This document shows, piece by piece, positions 22,510 to 31,178 of a stretch of 64,000 nucleotides of DNA. Position numbers and translations under genes: made by a program. The notes under the pieces were generated by a model, which saw nothing but the letters and a program-made list of their open reading frames with translations, had not been told where the DNA came from and searched no databases. Origin of the DNA: VRUE01 sp963812335 (GTDB lineage Bacteria > Actinomycetota > Thermoleophilia > Solirubrobacterales > 70-9); NCBI GenBank assembly GCA_963812335.1, contig CAWEUU010000007.1, positions 20,707-84,706 on the forward strand, written 5' to 3'. Each line of letters begins with the position of its first letter. Within the stretch, counting starts at the first letter, position 1.

Positions 22510-24846
22510 ATGGCGGGGTCAGACACTTTTCGGGGCATCTCCTTCCAGGCCGCGTATGCAGTCGGACTTGCGCTTGACGTCCTCGAAGGCAAAGGCGAGA
22601 CGTTGGTGCTCGAGGGCACCGCTGATGTCGTCGACGCAGCGATCCTGGGAGCCGGCCGTGAGCCGTCGCTGACGGTCCAGGCGAAGACGAAGATGGAGCC
22701 CTACTCGTGGGCACCTGCCGAGCTATCGAAGGTCCTGAATGGCTGGCTGGGGACGAGCCCGTCTCGGACCTCCCGGCTTGAGTTCGTCACCGATGGTTCA
22801 TTGGGGCCGGAAGTTGTCGATGATCTGCGTCCCGCACTCCGGCGACTGGCCGAAGGTACCCTCGGACCGAAGGATCGTGAGTACCTGAAGAAGAAGGGTC
22901 TCGATCCGACCGAGAAGGCCCTCGGCCGAGCTGCGATTAAGAGTCGCCTGCCAGGGGGCAGGGAACTATTGGAGGAAGCGACGCTCCGCTTCCTCGCCTT
23001 GCATGAGCGTGTCGGCCAGATGCAGGTCGAGGAGGCTCGCGACGTGATCTTCCGCCTGTTCAGTGAGACGGTGCTCGGCTCGGGCGAGCTGGAGCCGAGC
23101 AGTCGCGAGCTGAGCCGCCTGCAGATCGCCGAGCTGGTCGGCCTACCGCTCGAGACCATCGATACGGCCGCCCCGTGGTCGGAGGAGGTCGAGGCGCGCT
23201 ACAAGGACGCGCTCAAAGAGATGCCGCTCGGCCCGGCCTGGACGCTGCTGGACATGTTGGAGGCCGAGCGCCCACCGGCCCTGGCGTTCGTGAAGGCCGG
23301 TACCGGCGACGGCCAGGACACACCTATACCGGCCCTCAAATTGTTCGACCTCGGACAACACCTGTCCTTGATCGGAGCAGCCGGCTCAGGCAAGACGACG
23401 ACGTTCGCGCAGATCGGCGCCCTGGCAATCGAACACGGAGCGCTTCCGGTCTCGCTTCGCCTCCCGAGCTATGACGGCCGCTTCGAGCCAGCACTCACCC
23501 GAGCGCTGGAAAGAGTTCTCGGAGCCCCGATAGCTCCGGGGGTCGCATCGATCCTTATGGGCCGCGAGGACGTCGTGATCCTCCTTGACGACGTCACCGA
23601 GCTCGTGCCCGATCAGCGACGAGCACTACTCGAAGACGTTCGAAGGCTCACGACGAGCGGAGCAAAGGCGAGATTCATCCTCGCCGGTCGCGACGCCGCT
23701 GGGCTCACCTCGATGACGACCGCCATCTACTCGCTTGTCGGGCTGGTCCCCGAGAGTCGTCGTGAGATTGCCGCTTCGCTCATCGAGGATCCCGAAAATG
23801 CCGTACTCGACATCGAAGAGCAGCTGGGAGATCTGGCCGACAATCCTCTGCTCTTCACGATGGCGCTCGCATTGCGGACGCGAGGCATCGGCGCCTCCAA
23901 CCGCGCCCAACTCTTCGATGGCTTCCTCACTGGGCTTGAGCATCGTGAGGAGGGCGAGCGATTGGGCTTCGCCGAGCGGGCCTGCCTCGAGGTCGCGTGC
24001 TACGAGCTCGTCACCGAAGGTCGCTACAGCGCGGAGGAGTGGTGGTGGATCGAGCGATTCTCGGCTGCAAGACAAGAGCTGATCGAAGAAGGAACTATCG
24101 CCGGGGACACGGCAGCGGCCGAGGGGCTGATTCAGGGAGTGAAGCGCCTGGGGCTACTTCAGGTGATCGCCGGGAGCGCGGAGATCGGGCTTCTCCACGA
24201 CCTCTTCTGCGACTGGTTGGCATCCGGGGCGATTTCCAGAGGTCAGCGCAGCCTTCACGACCCTGTCCCGCGCAATCATGAGGAGGCCGCCGCGTTCCTC
24301 GTCGAGCGCGGACCGCTGAGCGATGCCCAGACCCTCGCCGTGGCGGGCAGCATCGTCGCGGCTGCACGGGTGGCCGACGCATCCGAAGCCGGGGCGATCG
24401 ATCCGCTAATGGCCGATCAGGCCTGGCAGTGCCTGAGGGAGCAGTTCGGGGCGAAGCTTGCAGGCCGCCTCGACTCGCTTCATCTCCATTGCGCACTCGC
24501 GTCACCGACGCTGGCCTATCTGGGCGTGAGCGAGCCGACGGGCGCAGTCGAGCCGTTGCCCGACTCCCCCCTCTCCTGCGTTCCTCGCAGTCCCGCCTCC
24601 TCGCTCTCGGTCGCCGTCGACCTTTGGTTTTCGGCCGTCCGCCTGGTAGTTGAACCGGCGGGTTTGGGAGGTGTCGCCTCCGGTCCCCGAGGACGCGACG
24701 GAGCTCGCCGCGGAGATGGAGAGGGTCGCCGATCAGCGCGAGGCCGCGTTCGTCGCGCTGATGGAGGAGCTAGCTCCTTCGCTGATCGAGCGGGCAAGAG
24801 AAGAGGTCCCGGGGGGCTCGATCCTCGGCTGGGTCCTCCCCAGTGA
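22510..24846 (+). CDS. STAND-type NTPase with N-terminal Cap4/Mrr-like nuclease domain (candidate defence effector)
   Basis: 778 residues as read. Residues about 1-75 carry a PD-(D/E)xK-like pattern: LVLEGTADVVDAAI, then LTVQAKTKMEPYSW (QxK), as in Cap4 dimanganese/Mrr-type nuclease ends of Avs proteins. Walker A is GAAGSGKTTT (about residue 290) and Walker B VVILLDDVTE (about 355), then a helical sensor-like part. Protein-like codon use continues to about 24640, after which this frame becomes shadow-like and the neighbouring frame (24650-25081) becomes coding. So either the C-terminus was split by a frameshift (joined length about 857), or two overlapping genes exist. Lies in a tRNA island with nucleases, which fits phage defence. 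Confidence 0.75.
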   Translation: MAGSDTFRGISFQAAYAVGLALDVLEGKGETLVLEGTADVVDAAILGAGREPSLTVQAKTKMEPYSWAPAELSKVLNGWLGTSPSRTSRLEFVTDGSLGPEVVDDLRPALRRLAEGTLGPKDREYLKKKGLDPTEKALGRAAIKSRLPGGRELLEEATLRFLALHERVGQMQVEEARDVIFRLFSETVLGSGELEPSSRELSRLQIAELVGLPLETIDTAAPWSEEVEARYKDALKEMPLGPAWTLLDMLEAERPPALAFVKAGTGDGQDTPIPALKLFDLGQHLSLIGAAGSGKTTTFAQIGALAIEHGALPVSLRLPSYDGRFEPALTRALERVLGAPIAPGVASILMGREDVVILLDDVTELVPDQRRALLEDVRRLTTSGAKARFILAGRDAAGLTSMTTAIYSLVGLVPESRREIAASLIEDPENAVLDIEEQLGDLADNPLLFTMALALRTRGIGASNRAQLFDGFLTGLEHREEGERLGFAERACLEVACYELVTEGRYSAEEWWWIERFSAARQELIEEGTIAGDTAAAEGLIQGVKRLGLLQVIAGSAEIGLLHDLFCDWLASGAISRGQRSLHDPVPRNHEEAAAFLVERGPLSDAQTLAVAGSIVAAARVADASEAGAIDPLMADQAWQCLREQFGAKLAGRLDSLHLHCALASPTLAYLGVSEPTGAVEPLPDSPLSCVPRSPASSLSVAVDLWFSAVRLVVEPAGLGGVASGPRGRDGARRGDGEGRRSARGRVRRADGGASSFADRAGKRRGPGGLDPRLGPPQ

Positions 24847-25081
24847 GGAGTACCCCGGTGTGCCGGGAACCGGAGAGACGATCCGCGACAACAAGGTCCT
24901 CTATCGAAACACGACTGGAATCACCCACATCGAGGCGGTCGGGAGTGAGGACGAGGTTCCCGACCTCGACGAGGCCGGCTGGATGACCGCATCCGCTTTT
25001 GTGCGCGAGCGTCCATCAGCCTATGCGAAGAAGCGAGTCCGCACGGCGTTCTCCCACCTAATGAGGAGATTCGATGGCTAG
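24650..25081 (+). CDS. Unknown protein, or displaced C-terminus of the STAND protein
   Basis: 143 residues from TTG 24650, just after an in-frame TAG; GTG 24671 and ATG 24716 are other starts. The sequence is acidic and helical (EDATELAAEMERVADQREAA, then FVALMEELAPSLIERARE) and ends FSHLMRRFDG. No domain recognised. It overlaps the STAND frame by 197 bases, more than is usual for separate genes. Its stop overlaps the start of the next gene by 8 bp. Confidence 0.6.
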   Translation: MNRRVWEVSPPVPEDATELAAEMERVADQREAAFVALMEELAPSLIERAREEVPGGSILGWVLPSEEYPGVPGTGETIRDNKVLYRNTTGITHIEAVGSEDEVPDLDEAGWMTASAFVRERPSAYAKKRVRTAFSHLMRRFDG

Positions 25082-26117
25082 GTCGATCTGGACGGTGGCC
25101 TCCGAGCTGGCCGAAGGGCTGCGCGAGACGCCGCAGATGCATAACTTCAGGCGGGCCTTCGATGATCAGGATCTGCGTGTCCGACTGAGCCATCTGACCG
25201 CCATCTACAGCGCCCTGCGCGAGCACGAGATCCTGCTCGGCACCCGACTCAATCGGATGGGCTCCGTAGTCGAACCCTGGGTCGAATCGGAGGAAGACCG
25301 TGAGTGGCTCGAAAGTGCGATCGAGTCGGGCGATGGGTTTCAGGTCGCGATCGAGTATCTCCGCTCATACCTGCCGAGATATCCCCACCTGCGGGTCCCA
25401 CACCTCCGGCGGGGGTCGCCGCTCGACTTTGCCGACGGTCCGCTATTGATCGACTACTTCCCCTGGCAACGCGAGATCCGTGCCTTGCAGTTCGAACCCG
25501 ACAAGCCGCCGCAGCTATCGCGACTTGGCGGCGAGAACTTCACGGAGCTTCTGCGCGAGCTCGCAGGAGGACTCAAGGAAAGAGACAGCTGGCGTCGCTT
25601 CGCAGCGGCGCGGAATGAGATGAGCGAGCAAGACTGGGCCGCTCTCAACCAGATCTCAAGCGACTTTTCTCAGCGAGTCAAGCAGGAGGTGGTGGACGCC
25701 GAAGCCGGTCATTACCTCACGGAGCGCTTCGCCTACCGGATGGCCGAGCTCAATCGAGCCGTCGAATCCGCCGAAGGGCAGCCGCGTGAGTACCTGGCCA
25801 GCTTCGAGGCAATCCATGAGTTGATCACGGTCGTCGCCGGCTTCATGGAAACGCTGATCATCAAGGGCCACCTCCCGCTGATCACGCCCTACCGGATGGA
25901 CATCGGGCCCGGCCGGGACCTGCGACGGGCCGAGCTTGCGACGTTTGGCGACGATCCGTTCGACAGTGGCGGTGGGGTCCTCTTCGTGGAAGGTCCCGAC
26001 GAGGGCTCACACGGCCTTCTATACGCGACGGGTCATACTCACCGCTGGCCGAGGCTCAATCAGCCCGAGCGTTCGACGATGGTGGTCGAGGGTTGGTTTG
26101 TCCGCGAGCAGATCTGA
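25074..26117 (+). CDS. Unknown 347-residue protein, third gene of the STAND operon
   Basis: No known domain by eye. Soluble, with alternating helical and acidic segments; recognisable stretches include LLIDYFPWQREIRAL, LLRELAGGLKERDSWRRFAA and a C-terminal beta-rich part GGGVLFVEGPDEGSHGLLYA. The start ATG overlaps the previous stop (translational coupling), so it acts with the STAND protein. In related multi-gene defence systems such partners sense the trigger or modulate the nuclease; here that is only a guess. Confidence 0.7.
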   Translation: MARSIWTVASELAEGLRETPQMHNFRRAFDDQDLRVRLSHLTAIYSALREHEILLGTRLNRMGSVVEPWVESEEDREWLESAIESGDGFQVAIEYLRSYLPRYPHLRVPHLRRGSPLDFADGPLLIDYFPWQREIRALQFEPDKPPQLSRLGGENFTELLRELAGGLKERDSWRRFAAARNEMSEQDWAALNQISSDFSQRVKQEVVDAEAGHYLTERFAYRMAELNRAVESAEGQPREYLASFEAIHELITVVAGFMETLIIKGHLPLITPYRMDIGPGRDLRRAELATFGDDPFDSGGGVLFVEGPDEGSHGLLYATGHTHRWPRLNQPERSTMVVEGWFVREQI

Positions 26118-26231
26118 CGCGGGCGGCGACAAACGTCGGCAGGTAACGAGCTCCTTTACTGGTCCGACCGCACGGCCGCGAATCAGGTCCGCGATCTGCT
26201 TCTCGTAGCGCTTCCAGGCTGGATCGGCCAT
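26019..26231 (-). pseudogene. Possible nuclease-gene remnant
   Basis: A short minus-strand frame beginning MADPAWKRYEKQIADLIRGR. The WKxYExxIAxL opening is typical of small restriction-like or homing-type nucleases, but the frame continues only about 25 protein-like residues before turning into the shadow of the upstream gene's end. Probably a cut-off 5' end left in the island. Confidence 0.3.
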
Positions 26232-26347
26232 CTCGGCATTCTCGCCAGTCGCAGTGCGCAGGGCTATGCGCGGATAACGTCGACCTGTTGTCGTAGGACT
26301 TATGAGGGAGCTCTACTCGATGAGTAGCGCGGTTACAGTCGTGCTCG

Positions 26348-27124
26348 ATGGATAGCGGCTGCGTCTTCTGTGGTCGAACGCCGGTCTCTCGGGAGCACCT
26401 GTGGCCAGATTGGCTGCGGCGAGAGGCCGCGATCAGCGAGCGGTTCGATCACCGGATTGAGCAGGAGGCGGACGGTCTTGAGACGCGGGATGTGGAGTTC
26501 AGCACACCGCCGTTCAACCAGGTCGTAAAGGCCGTCTGCGCGCCGTGCAACGGGGGTTGGATGTCGAGCATCGAGGCCGGTGCCAAGCCGATCTTGCAGG
26601 ACTTGGTCTATGCGCGCGGGTGCACTCTAGACATGGATGAGCAGCGCAGACTTGCGACCTGGGCATTCCTGAAGGTGTGCGTCTTCGATGAGCTCCACCC
26701 GCAGGAGCGAGTGGTGCCTGCGGAGCATCGCCGTCGTTTCTTCACGTACCGGCAGCCGCCCGCGGCGGGCGTCGCGATCTGGCTGGGCACATACGAGGCG
26801 CTCGAGGTCGGGCACTACGCCTACCAGGGACTCAGGATCGGACGTCAAGGACTACCGGAACCGGAGGAGCCGAATATCTACGTAGTCACGATCACCATGG
26901 GAGCGCTGATCGTCCAAATCGCCGGCAGCCTGCTCCCAGGCCTTCGTGTCGATGATGTCCCATACCCGCCCGAGTTGCACCTCGCCAAGATCTGGCCCAG
27001 AACACGCGACAGCGAGGCATTGCCACAAGACCACGTCATGAACCACGACACGCTTGTGGGCTTTACAAAGATGCTCTACAACGTGATCGGCCATATCGCC
27101 GGCGGTACTCCGCCCGCCCGATAG
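26348..27124 (+). CDS. HNH-like zinc-binding protein
   Basis: 258 residues. CVFCGRTPVSREHLWPDWLR supplies the first CxxC and the EH pair; VCAPCNGGWMSSIE supplies the second CxxC with the conserved GWM, as in HNH-type proteins of phages and defence islands. The rest (FLKVCVFDELHP and later beta-rich parts) is uncharacterised. A TACAGT box at 26334-26339, 8 bases before ATG, suggests its own leaderless promoter. Nuclease activity is plausible but not proven. Confidence 0.7.
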   Translation: MDSGCVFCGRTPVSREHLWPDWLRREAAISERFDHRIEQEADGLETRDVEFSTPPFNQVVKAVCAPCNGGWMSSIEAGAKPILQDLVYARGCTLDMDEQRRLATWAFLKVCVFDELHPQERVVPAEHRRRFFTYRQPPAAGVAIWLGTYEALEVGHYAYQGLRIGRQGLPEPEEPNIYVVTITMGALIVQIAGSLLPGLRVDDVPYPPELHLAKIWPRTRDSEALPQDHVMNHDTLVGFTKMLYNVIGHIAGGTPPAR

Positions 27125-27305
27125 TGTCCTCTATCGCGGCGTCTGAGGCCAGCCTGCCAGAGCTCTTCGTCGAGAGGCCTACTGGATCACTGAGATCCTG
27201 CGCATGATCGCCGAGGTGCTTTTGGGATGTCGCTCAGCGCGAACGCTCCCGAGTCTCGACATAGCCGCGGCCAGAAGTTCATCGGCCACGGATCTGCTCT
27301 GGATC

Positions 27306-27327
27306 TGGCATGCAAATGGCATGCAAC
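27306..27327 (+). repeat. TGGCATGCAA direct repeats near the island right end
   Basis: Two copies of TGGCATGCAA, 12 bases apart, lie about 40 bases inside the right att repeat. They may be recombinase arm sites. Confidence 0.45.
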
Positions 27328-27360
27328 CGTCTGAAATCCCACTTCTCATGCCAAGTTGAA

Positions 27361-27376
27361 CCGGGCGCCCCGATTG
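27361..27376 (+). repeat. att site (island right end)
   Basis: Exact copy of the last 13 bases of tRNA-Pro with its following ATTG; marks the island border. The bases after it (CAGC) also resemble those after the tRNA (GCAGC). Confidence 0.9.
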
Positions 27377-27397
27377 CAGCGACCGACCGAAGGCAGC

Positions 27398-27970
27398 TCA
27401 GAGGCCGAGATCGCGGACGCCGCGCTCGTCCCAGCCGAGGTGGTGGGCGATCTCGTGGCGGACCGTGCGCTCGACCTGGGCCCGCAGCAGCTCGGGGTCG
27501 TGGCCGAAGTCGCGCTCCAGCGTGTCGCGGTAGATGACGATGTGGTCCCGGTAGTCGTCGCGGGCGACGGTGTCGCCGATGTAGTGGCCGTAGGCGCGGT
27601 GCAGGCGGCCGAGATGGGAGACAACGATAGGGATCCCCTCGACGACCTCGCGCAGGTCCTCCGGCAGGCTGTCAATCGCCGCCACGACCAGCTCGTCGAA
27701 CTCGCTCAGCGGCTGCTCGGGCGGTGGCAGCCTGGCCAACGCTTCGCTGCGATCGGAAAGGCGGCGGAACTCGCGCTCGGGCATCTCGTCGCCGAGCAGC
27801 ATCACCGTCACCCAAGCGGTGATCAGGACGACCGCGGCGATGCCGGCGAGCAGCGCCAACAGGTCGCCGATACCCCCGAACGAGGGCGGGTGGAGCAGCA
27901 GCATCGCCAGCCCGACGATGAACGCGGTCAGCGCACCTGCACGCAGGGGTGGCCCTAGCGTCTCCTTCAT
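27398..27970 (-). CDS. Membrane-anchored zincin, MMP1-like metallopeptidase family
   Basis: 190 residues. Two N-terminal membrane helices (ALTAFIVGLAMLLLHP, and LLALLAGIAAVVLITAWVTV) precede a soluble domain ending VRHEIAHHLGWDERGVRDLGL, the HExxH-plus-DE motif of the PF06262 metallopeptidase family. Usual members are about 110-130 residues and soluble; the membrane segment is an addition. Substrate unknown. It lies just outside the right border of the island. Confidence 0.82.
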   Translation of the reverse strand: MKETLGPPLRAGALTAFIVGLAMLLLHPPSFGGIGDLLALLAGIAAVVLITAWVTVMLLGDEMPEREFRRLSDRSEALARLPPPEQPLSEFDELVVAAIDSLPEDLREVVEGIPIVVSHLGRLHRAYGHYIGDTVARDDYRDHIVIYRDTLERDFGHDPELLRAQVERTVRHEIAHHLGWDERGVRDLGL

Positions 27971-28011
27971 ACACCGAGGGTAGACGCAGCGGGTTGTAGG
28001 CTCAGCGGGCC

Positions 28012-28518
28012 TTGGACACGATCGACGAGCTGATCGAGAACAACCAGCGCTTCGCCGACGCGCTTCCGGCCGCGCACCTCGACGTCAGGCCCAGCCGTCG
28101 GCTGGCGGTCGTCACCTGCATGGACTCGCGCCTCGACGTCTTTGCGGCGCTCGGCCTCGGCGATGGCGAGGCCCATGTCCTGCGCAATGCGGGAGGGGTG
28201 ATCACCGACGACGTGATCCGCTCGCTCGCGGTCTCCCAGCGCCGGCTCGGCACCCGCGAGACGATGCTGATCCACCACACCGATTGCGGCATGCAGAAGC
28301 TGAGCGACGACGGCTTCCGCGCCGAGCTGCAGGAGGCCACCGGAGTCGCGCCGGCGTTCGCGATCGAGTCCTTCGCCGACGTCGAGGCGGACCTGCGACA
28401 GTCGATCCTGCGGGTCCGCAACTCGCCCTTCCTCGCCCACCGCGAGATCGTGCGCGGCTTCGTCTACGACGTCGACACCCACCGTCTGCGCGAGGTCACG
28501 GTCGCGGACGGCCCGTAG
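28012..28518 (+). CDS. Beta-class carbonic anhydrase
   Basis: 168 residues; start TTG 28012, 9 bases after TAGGCT. Zinc ligands are in VVTCMDSRLD (Cys and the Asp-Arg dyad) and IHHTDCGMQ (His and Cys). Interconverts carbon dioxide and bicarbonate in the cytosol. The short length matches the Rv1284-like clade. Convergent with the MocR-type gene, 3 bp apart. Confidence 0.92.
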   Translation: MDTIDELIENNQRFADALPAAHLDVRPSRRLAVVTCMDSRLDVFAALGLGDGEAHVLRNAGGVITDDVIRSLAVSQRRLGTRETMLIHHTDCGMQKLSDDGFRAELQEATGVAPAFAIESFADVEADLRQSILRVRNSPFLAHREIVRGFVYDVDTHRLREVTVADGP

Positions 28519-28521
28519 CGC

Positions 28522-29882
28522 TCAGACCGACTCTGCGAGCAGGCGGACGCCGCGCTCGATCGCCGGCTCGGAGAGGTTGGCGAAGCCGAGCACCAGACCG
28601 GGACGCCCGGCAGGCGCGAAGCGGTGCAGTGAGAGGCCGTCGAGGCCCACCCCACGACCGGCCGCAGCGGCAACGAGGCCCGACTCGTCGGTGCCCCCTG
28701 GCAGTTCGACCAGCTCATAGAGGCCGGCGGCTCCGGCGCCGGCCCGGGCCTGCGGCAGGTGGCGCGCCAGCGCCCCGAGTAGGGCCGCGCGACGGTGCTG
28801 GTAGCGCAGACGGGTGCGCCGGATGTGGCGGTCGAGCTCGCCGCGTTCGATGAAGTCGTGCAGGGCGAGCTGGCCCACCGCCTCCGAGCCACCGTCCTCG
28901 ACCGCCTTCGCCTGGATCAGCGGCCAGGCCAGCCAGGAGGGCAGCAGCACCCAGCCGAGCCGCATGCCCGGCGTCAGCCGCTTGCTCGCCGATCCGACGT
29001 AGGCGACCCGGTCCGGCGCCAGTCCCTGGAGGGCGCCGAGCCCGGCGCCGTCGTAGCGGTACTCGGCGTCGTAGTCGTCCTCGATGATCAGCCGCTCGCC
29101 CTCTTCCGCCCACTCGACCAGCGCCGCCCGCCGCTCGCGGCTGAGCACCGCCCCGGTCGGGAACTGGTGCGCGGGGGTGACGACCACGGCGCTCGGCCCG
29201 CGTGGCCTCGAGCGCATCGACCTGGATTCCGGCGGCATCGACCGGAACCGGCGCCACCGCCAGCCCCGCCGCTTCGACGATCAGGACGGTGCGTGTGCCA
29301 GCCGGGGTCCTCGAGCGCCACCCGCTCGACCCCGCGCGCCGCCAACCAGCGGCAGATCAGCGAGAAGGCCTGTGCGAAGCCGGTGCTGATCATCGTCTGC
29401 TCGGGCTCGGCGGCGACGCCGCGCACGCGGCCGAGATAGCCCGCAAGCGCCTCACGCAAGACGGGGACACCGCGGGGATCGGGGTAGCCGACGGCGTCGA
29501 TCGGCGCCTGCCGCCAAGCTGCCCGCAGCGAGCGCAACCAGCGATCGCGGGGGAAGCCGGCAAGATCGGGCAGCCCTGGATGGAAGTGATACGGAAAGCT
29601 GGGCAGCATCGAGCGCGCCGGCGGTCGCTCCGCGGCCGCACGCACCGTGCGCGCCACCCGCACCGGCGCGCCCTGGCGGCTGCCGCGGTAGCCATCGGCG
29701 ACGAGCTGACCGTAGGCCTCGCTGACGACGCCGCGCGAGACTCCCAGCTCCCTGGCCAGCGCCCTGCTCGAGGGCAGTGCCGCCCCGGCGGCGAGACGAC
29801 CCGCCTGGATCCCCTCCCTGATCGAGCTCTCGATCTGCTCGTGTAAGGGCAGCTCGCTCTCGCGCCGCAGCTCGACCAGCAT
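28522..29882 (-). pseudogene. MocR/PdxR-type GntR-aminotransferase regulator with two frameshifts
   Basis: N-terminal part: winged-helix GntR (LPLHEQIESSIREGIQAGRL, then LARELGVSRGVVSEAYGQL), then the aminotransferase-fold start ending VALEDPGW. The next piece VLIVEAAGLAVAPVPVDAAG runs in a second frame and AVVVTPAHQFPTGAVLS in a third. Shifts lie near 29290 and 29205. The PLP-lysine region GSASKRLTPGMRLGW is in the last frame. Start ATG 29882 is preferred to 29918 because operator-like repeats lie between. Either decayed or mis-sequenced. Confidence 0.85.
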
Positions 29883-29895
29883 GCCCGGTCCGCCA

Positions 29896-29927
29896 ACTGG
29901 ACCTTTTGAATACGCCATTACTGGAAC
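29896..29927. promoter_or_regulatory. Direct repeats, candidate MocR operator
   Basis: ACTGGACC (29896-29903) and ACTGGAAC (29920-29927) are direct repeats 24 bases apart in the divergent space of a MocR-type gene, the usual arrangement of MocR/PdxR binding sites. Confidence 0.5.
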
Positions 29928-29985
29928 TGTATATCGAGCCAGTCGCAGCCTAGAGTGAATCCCTCCACCGCAGCAGGAGGACGTT

Positions 29986-31178
29986 ATGGAGCAGCACAGC
30001 GGCAAAAACGGCAAATCGACGATCGCGATCGTCGGCGGCGGCCTGGCCGGCCTGACCGCGGCTATCGCCTGTTCGGAGAGCGGGCCGCAAGGTGCGCCTG
30101 CTTGAGGCGCACGATGCACTCGGCGGGCGCGCCCGCGCCAAGGCCGGCCCCTACAAGGCCAACCTCGGCCCCCACGTCATCTACAAGGACGGCCCCTTCT
30201 GGGACTGGCTCGCGGAGCGCGACCTGCTGCCCGCCTACGCGGGCCCGCCGCTCTCCGGCATCCGCTTCCGCTGGCAGGGCAGGGCGCGGCGCATGCCGCC
30301 GCTCGGCAGCGTCCCCGCAGTGCTGCGCCTGCGGGGCCGCGAGGCGCCCGTCGACGTCGACTTCCGCAGCTGGGTCAGGGCCCACAGCGACGAGCGCACC
30401 GCGGCGATGCTCTCGGCCGCCGCCGGCGTCTACACCTTCCACCACGACCCCGGCGAGCTCTCCGCCGCGTTCGTCTGGCGGCACTCGGTGCGGGTTCTGC
30501 TCAGTCCCCCGCCGACCGCGCGCTACCTGATCGGTGGCTGGAGATCGCTTGTCGACACGCTGGAGGCACGCGTGCGGGCGCTCGGGGTCGAGGTTGAGAC
30601 CGGGCACAACGTCACGGCTCTGCCCGGCGGCCCGACGATCGTCGCCACTGAGCTTGACACCGCTCGCACCCTGCTCGGCGACCGACTCGCTCGTCTGGCC
30701 CAGCGGCAACACCCTCTGCCTCGACCTCGGTCTGCGCCGTCGCCGCAGCGACCCTTTCGTCGTCTCCGACCTCGACCAGGCCGGCTGGCTCGAGCGCTTC
30801 AGCGCCGCCGACCCCTCACTCGCACCCGCGGGCGAGGAGCTGGTCCAAGCCCAGCTGCCGCTGCGGCCCGGTGAGGGCGCCGAGGCCGCGGCGCTGCGCC
30901 TCGACCGGCTGATCGACGCCTCGCTGCCCGAGTGGCGCGAGCGCGAGACCTGGCGGCGGCGGCAGCTGATGACCGCGCGCACGGGACCGCTCGATTACCC
31001 CGGCAAGACTTGGCGTGACCGCCCGGCGATCGATCGCGGCGGCGGCGTCTTCCTCGCCGGCGACATGGTCGCCGCGCCCGGGCTGCTCTCCGAGGTCTCC
31101 TGGGCGAGCGCGGTCGAGGCGGCGGAGCTCGCGGCTGCCGCTAGCTCACCGCGTCGATCGCCCGCTCTATCCGGTTGA
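29986..31178 (+). pseudogene. FAD-dependent amine-oxidase/phytoene-desaturase-like gene with two frameshifts
   Basis: Start ATG 29986 has AGGAGG 5 bases upstream and TAGAGT (29951) as -10. IAIVGGGLAGLTAAIA is the FAD-binding Rossmann motif; the natural continuation RLLEAHDALGGRARAKAG is in another frame (shift near 30085). A second shift near 30690 leads to SGNTLCLDLGLRRR and the C-terminal GGGVFLAGDMVAAPGLLSEV, which closes the flavin fold. Divergent from the MocR gene, so the regulator probably controlled it. The end overlaps the convergent DsbA-like gene by about 38 bp. Confidence 0.85.

Larger units (their letters stand above)
18785..27376. mobile_element. Genomic island integrated in tRNA-Pro (about 8.6 kb)
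   Basis: It lies between 16-bp direct repeats, the left one inside tRNA-Pro. The contents are accessory: GIY-YIG protein, toxin remnant with DUF2283 antitoxin, IS481-like element, STAND nuclease operon, HNH-like protein and gene remnants. Base use looks less GC-biased than in the flanks. No intact integrase was found, so the island is either decayed or mobilised in trans. Short repeated motifs sit near both ends (TGATGCA three times at the left, TGGCATGCAA twice at the right) as would arm-type recombinase sites. Confidence 0.85.

Noticed and set aside
18785..27376. A complete prophage or ICE
   Set aside because: No structural, packaging, conjugation or integrase genes were found.
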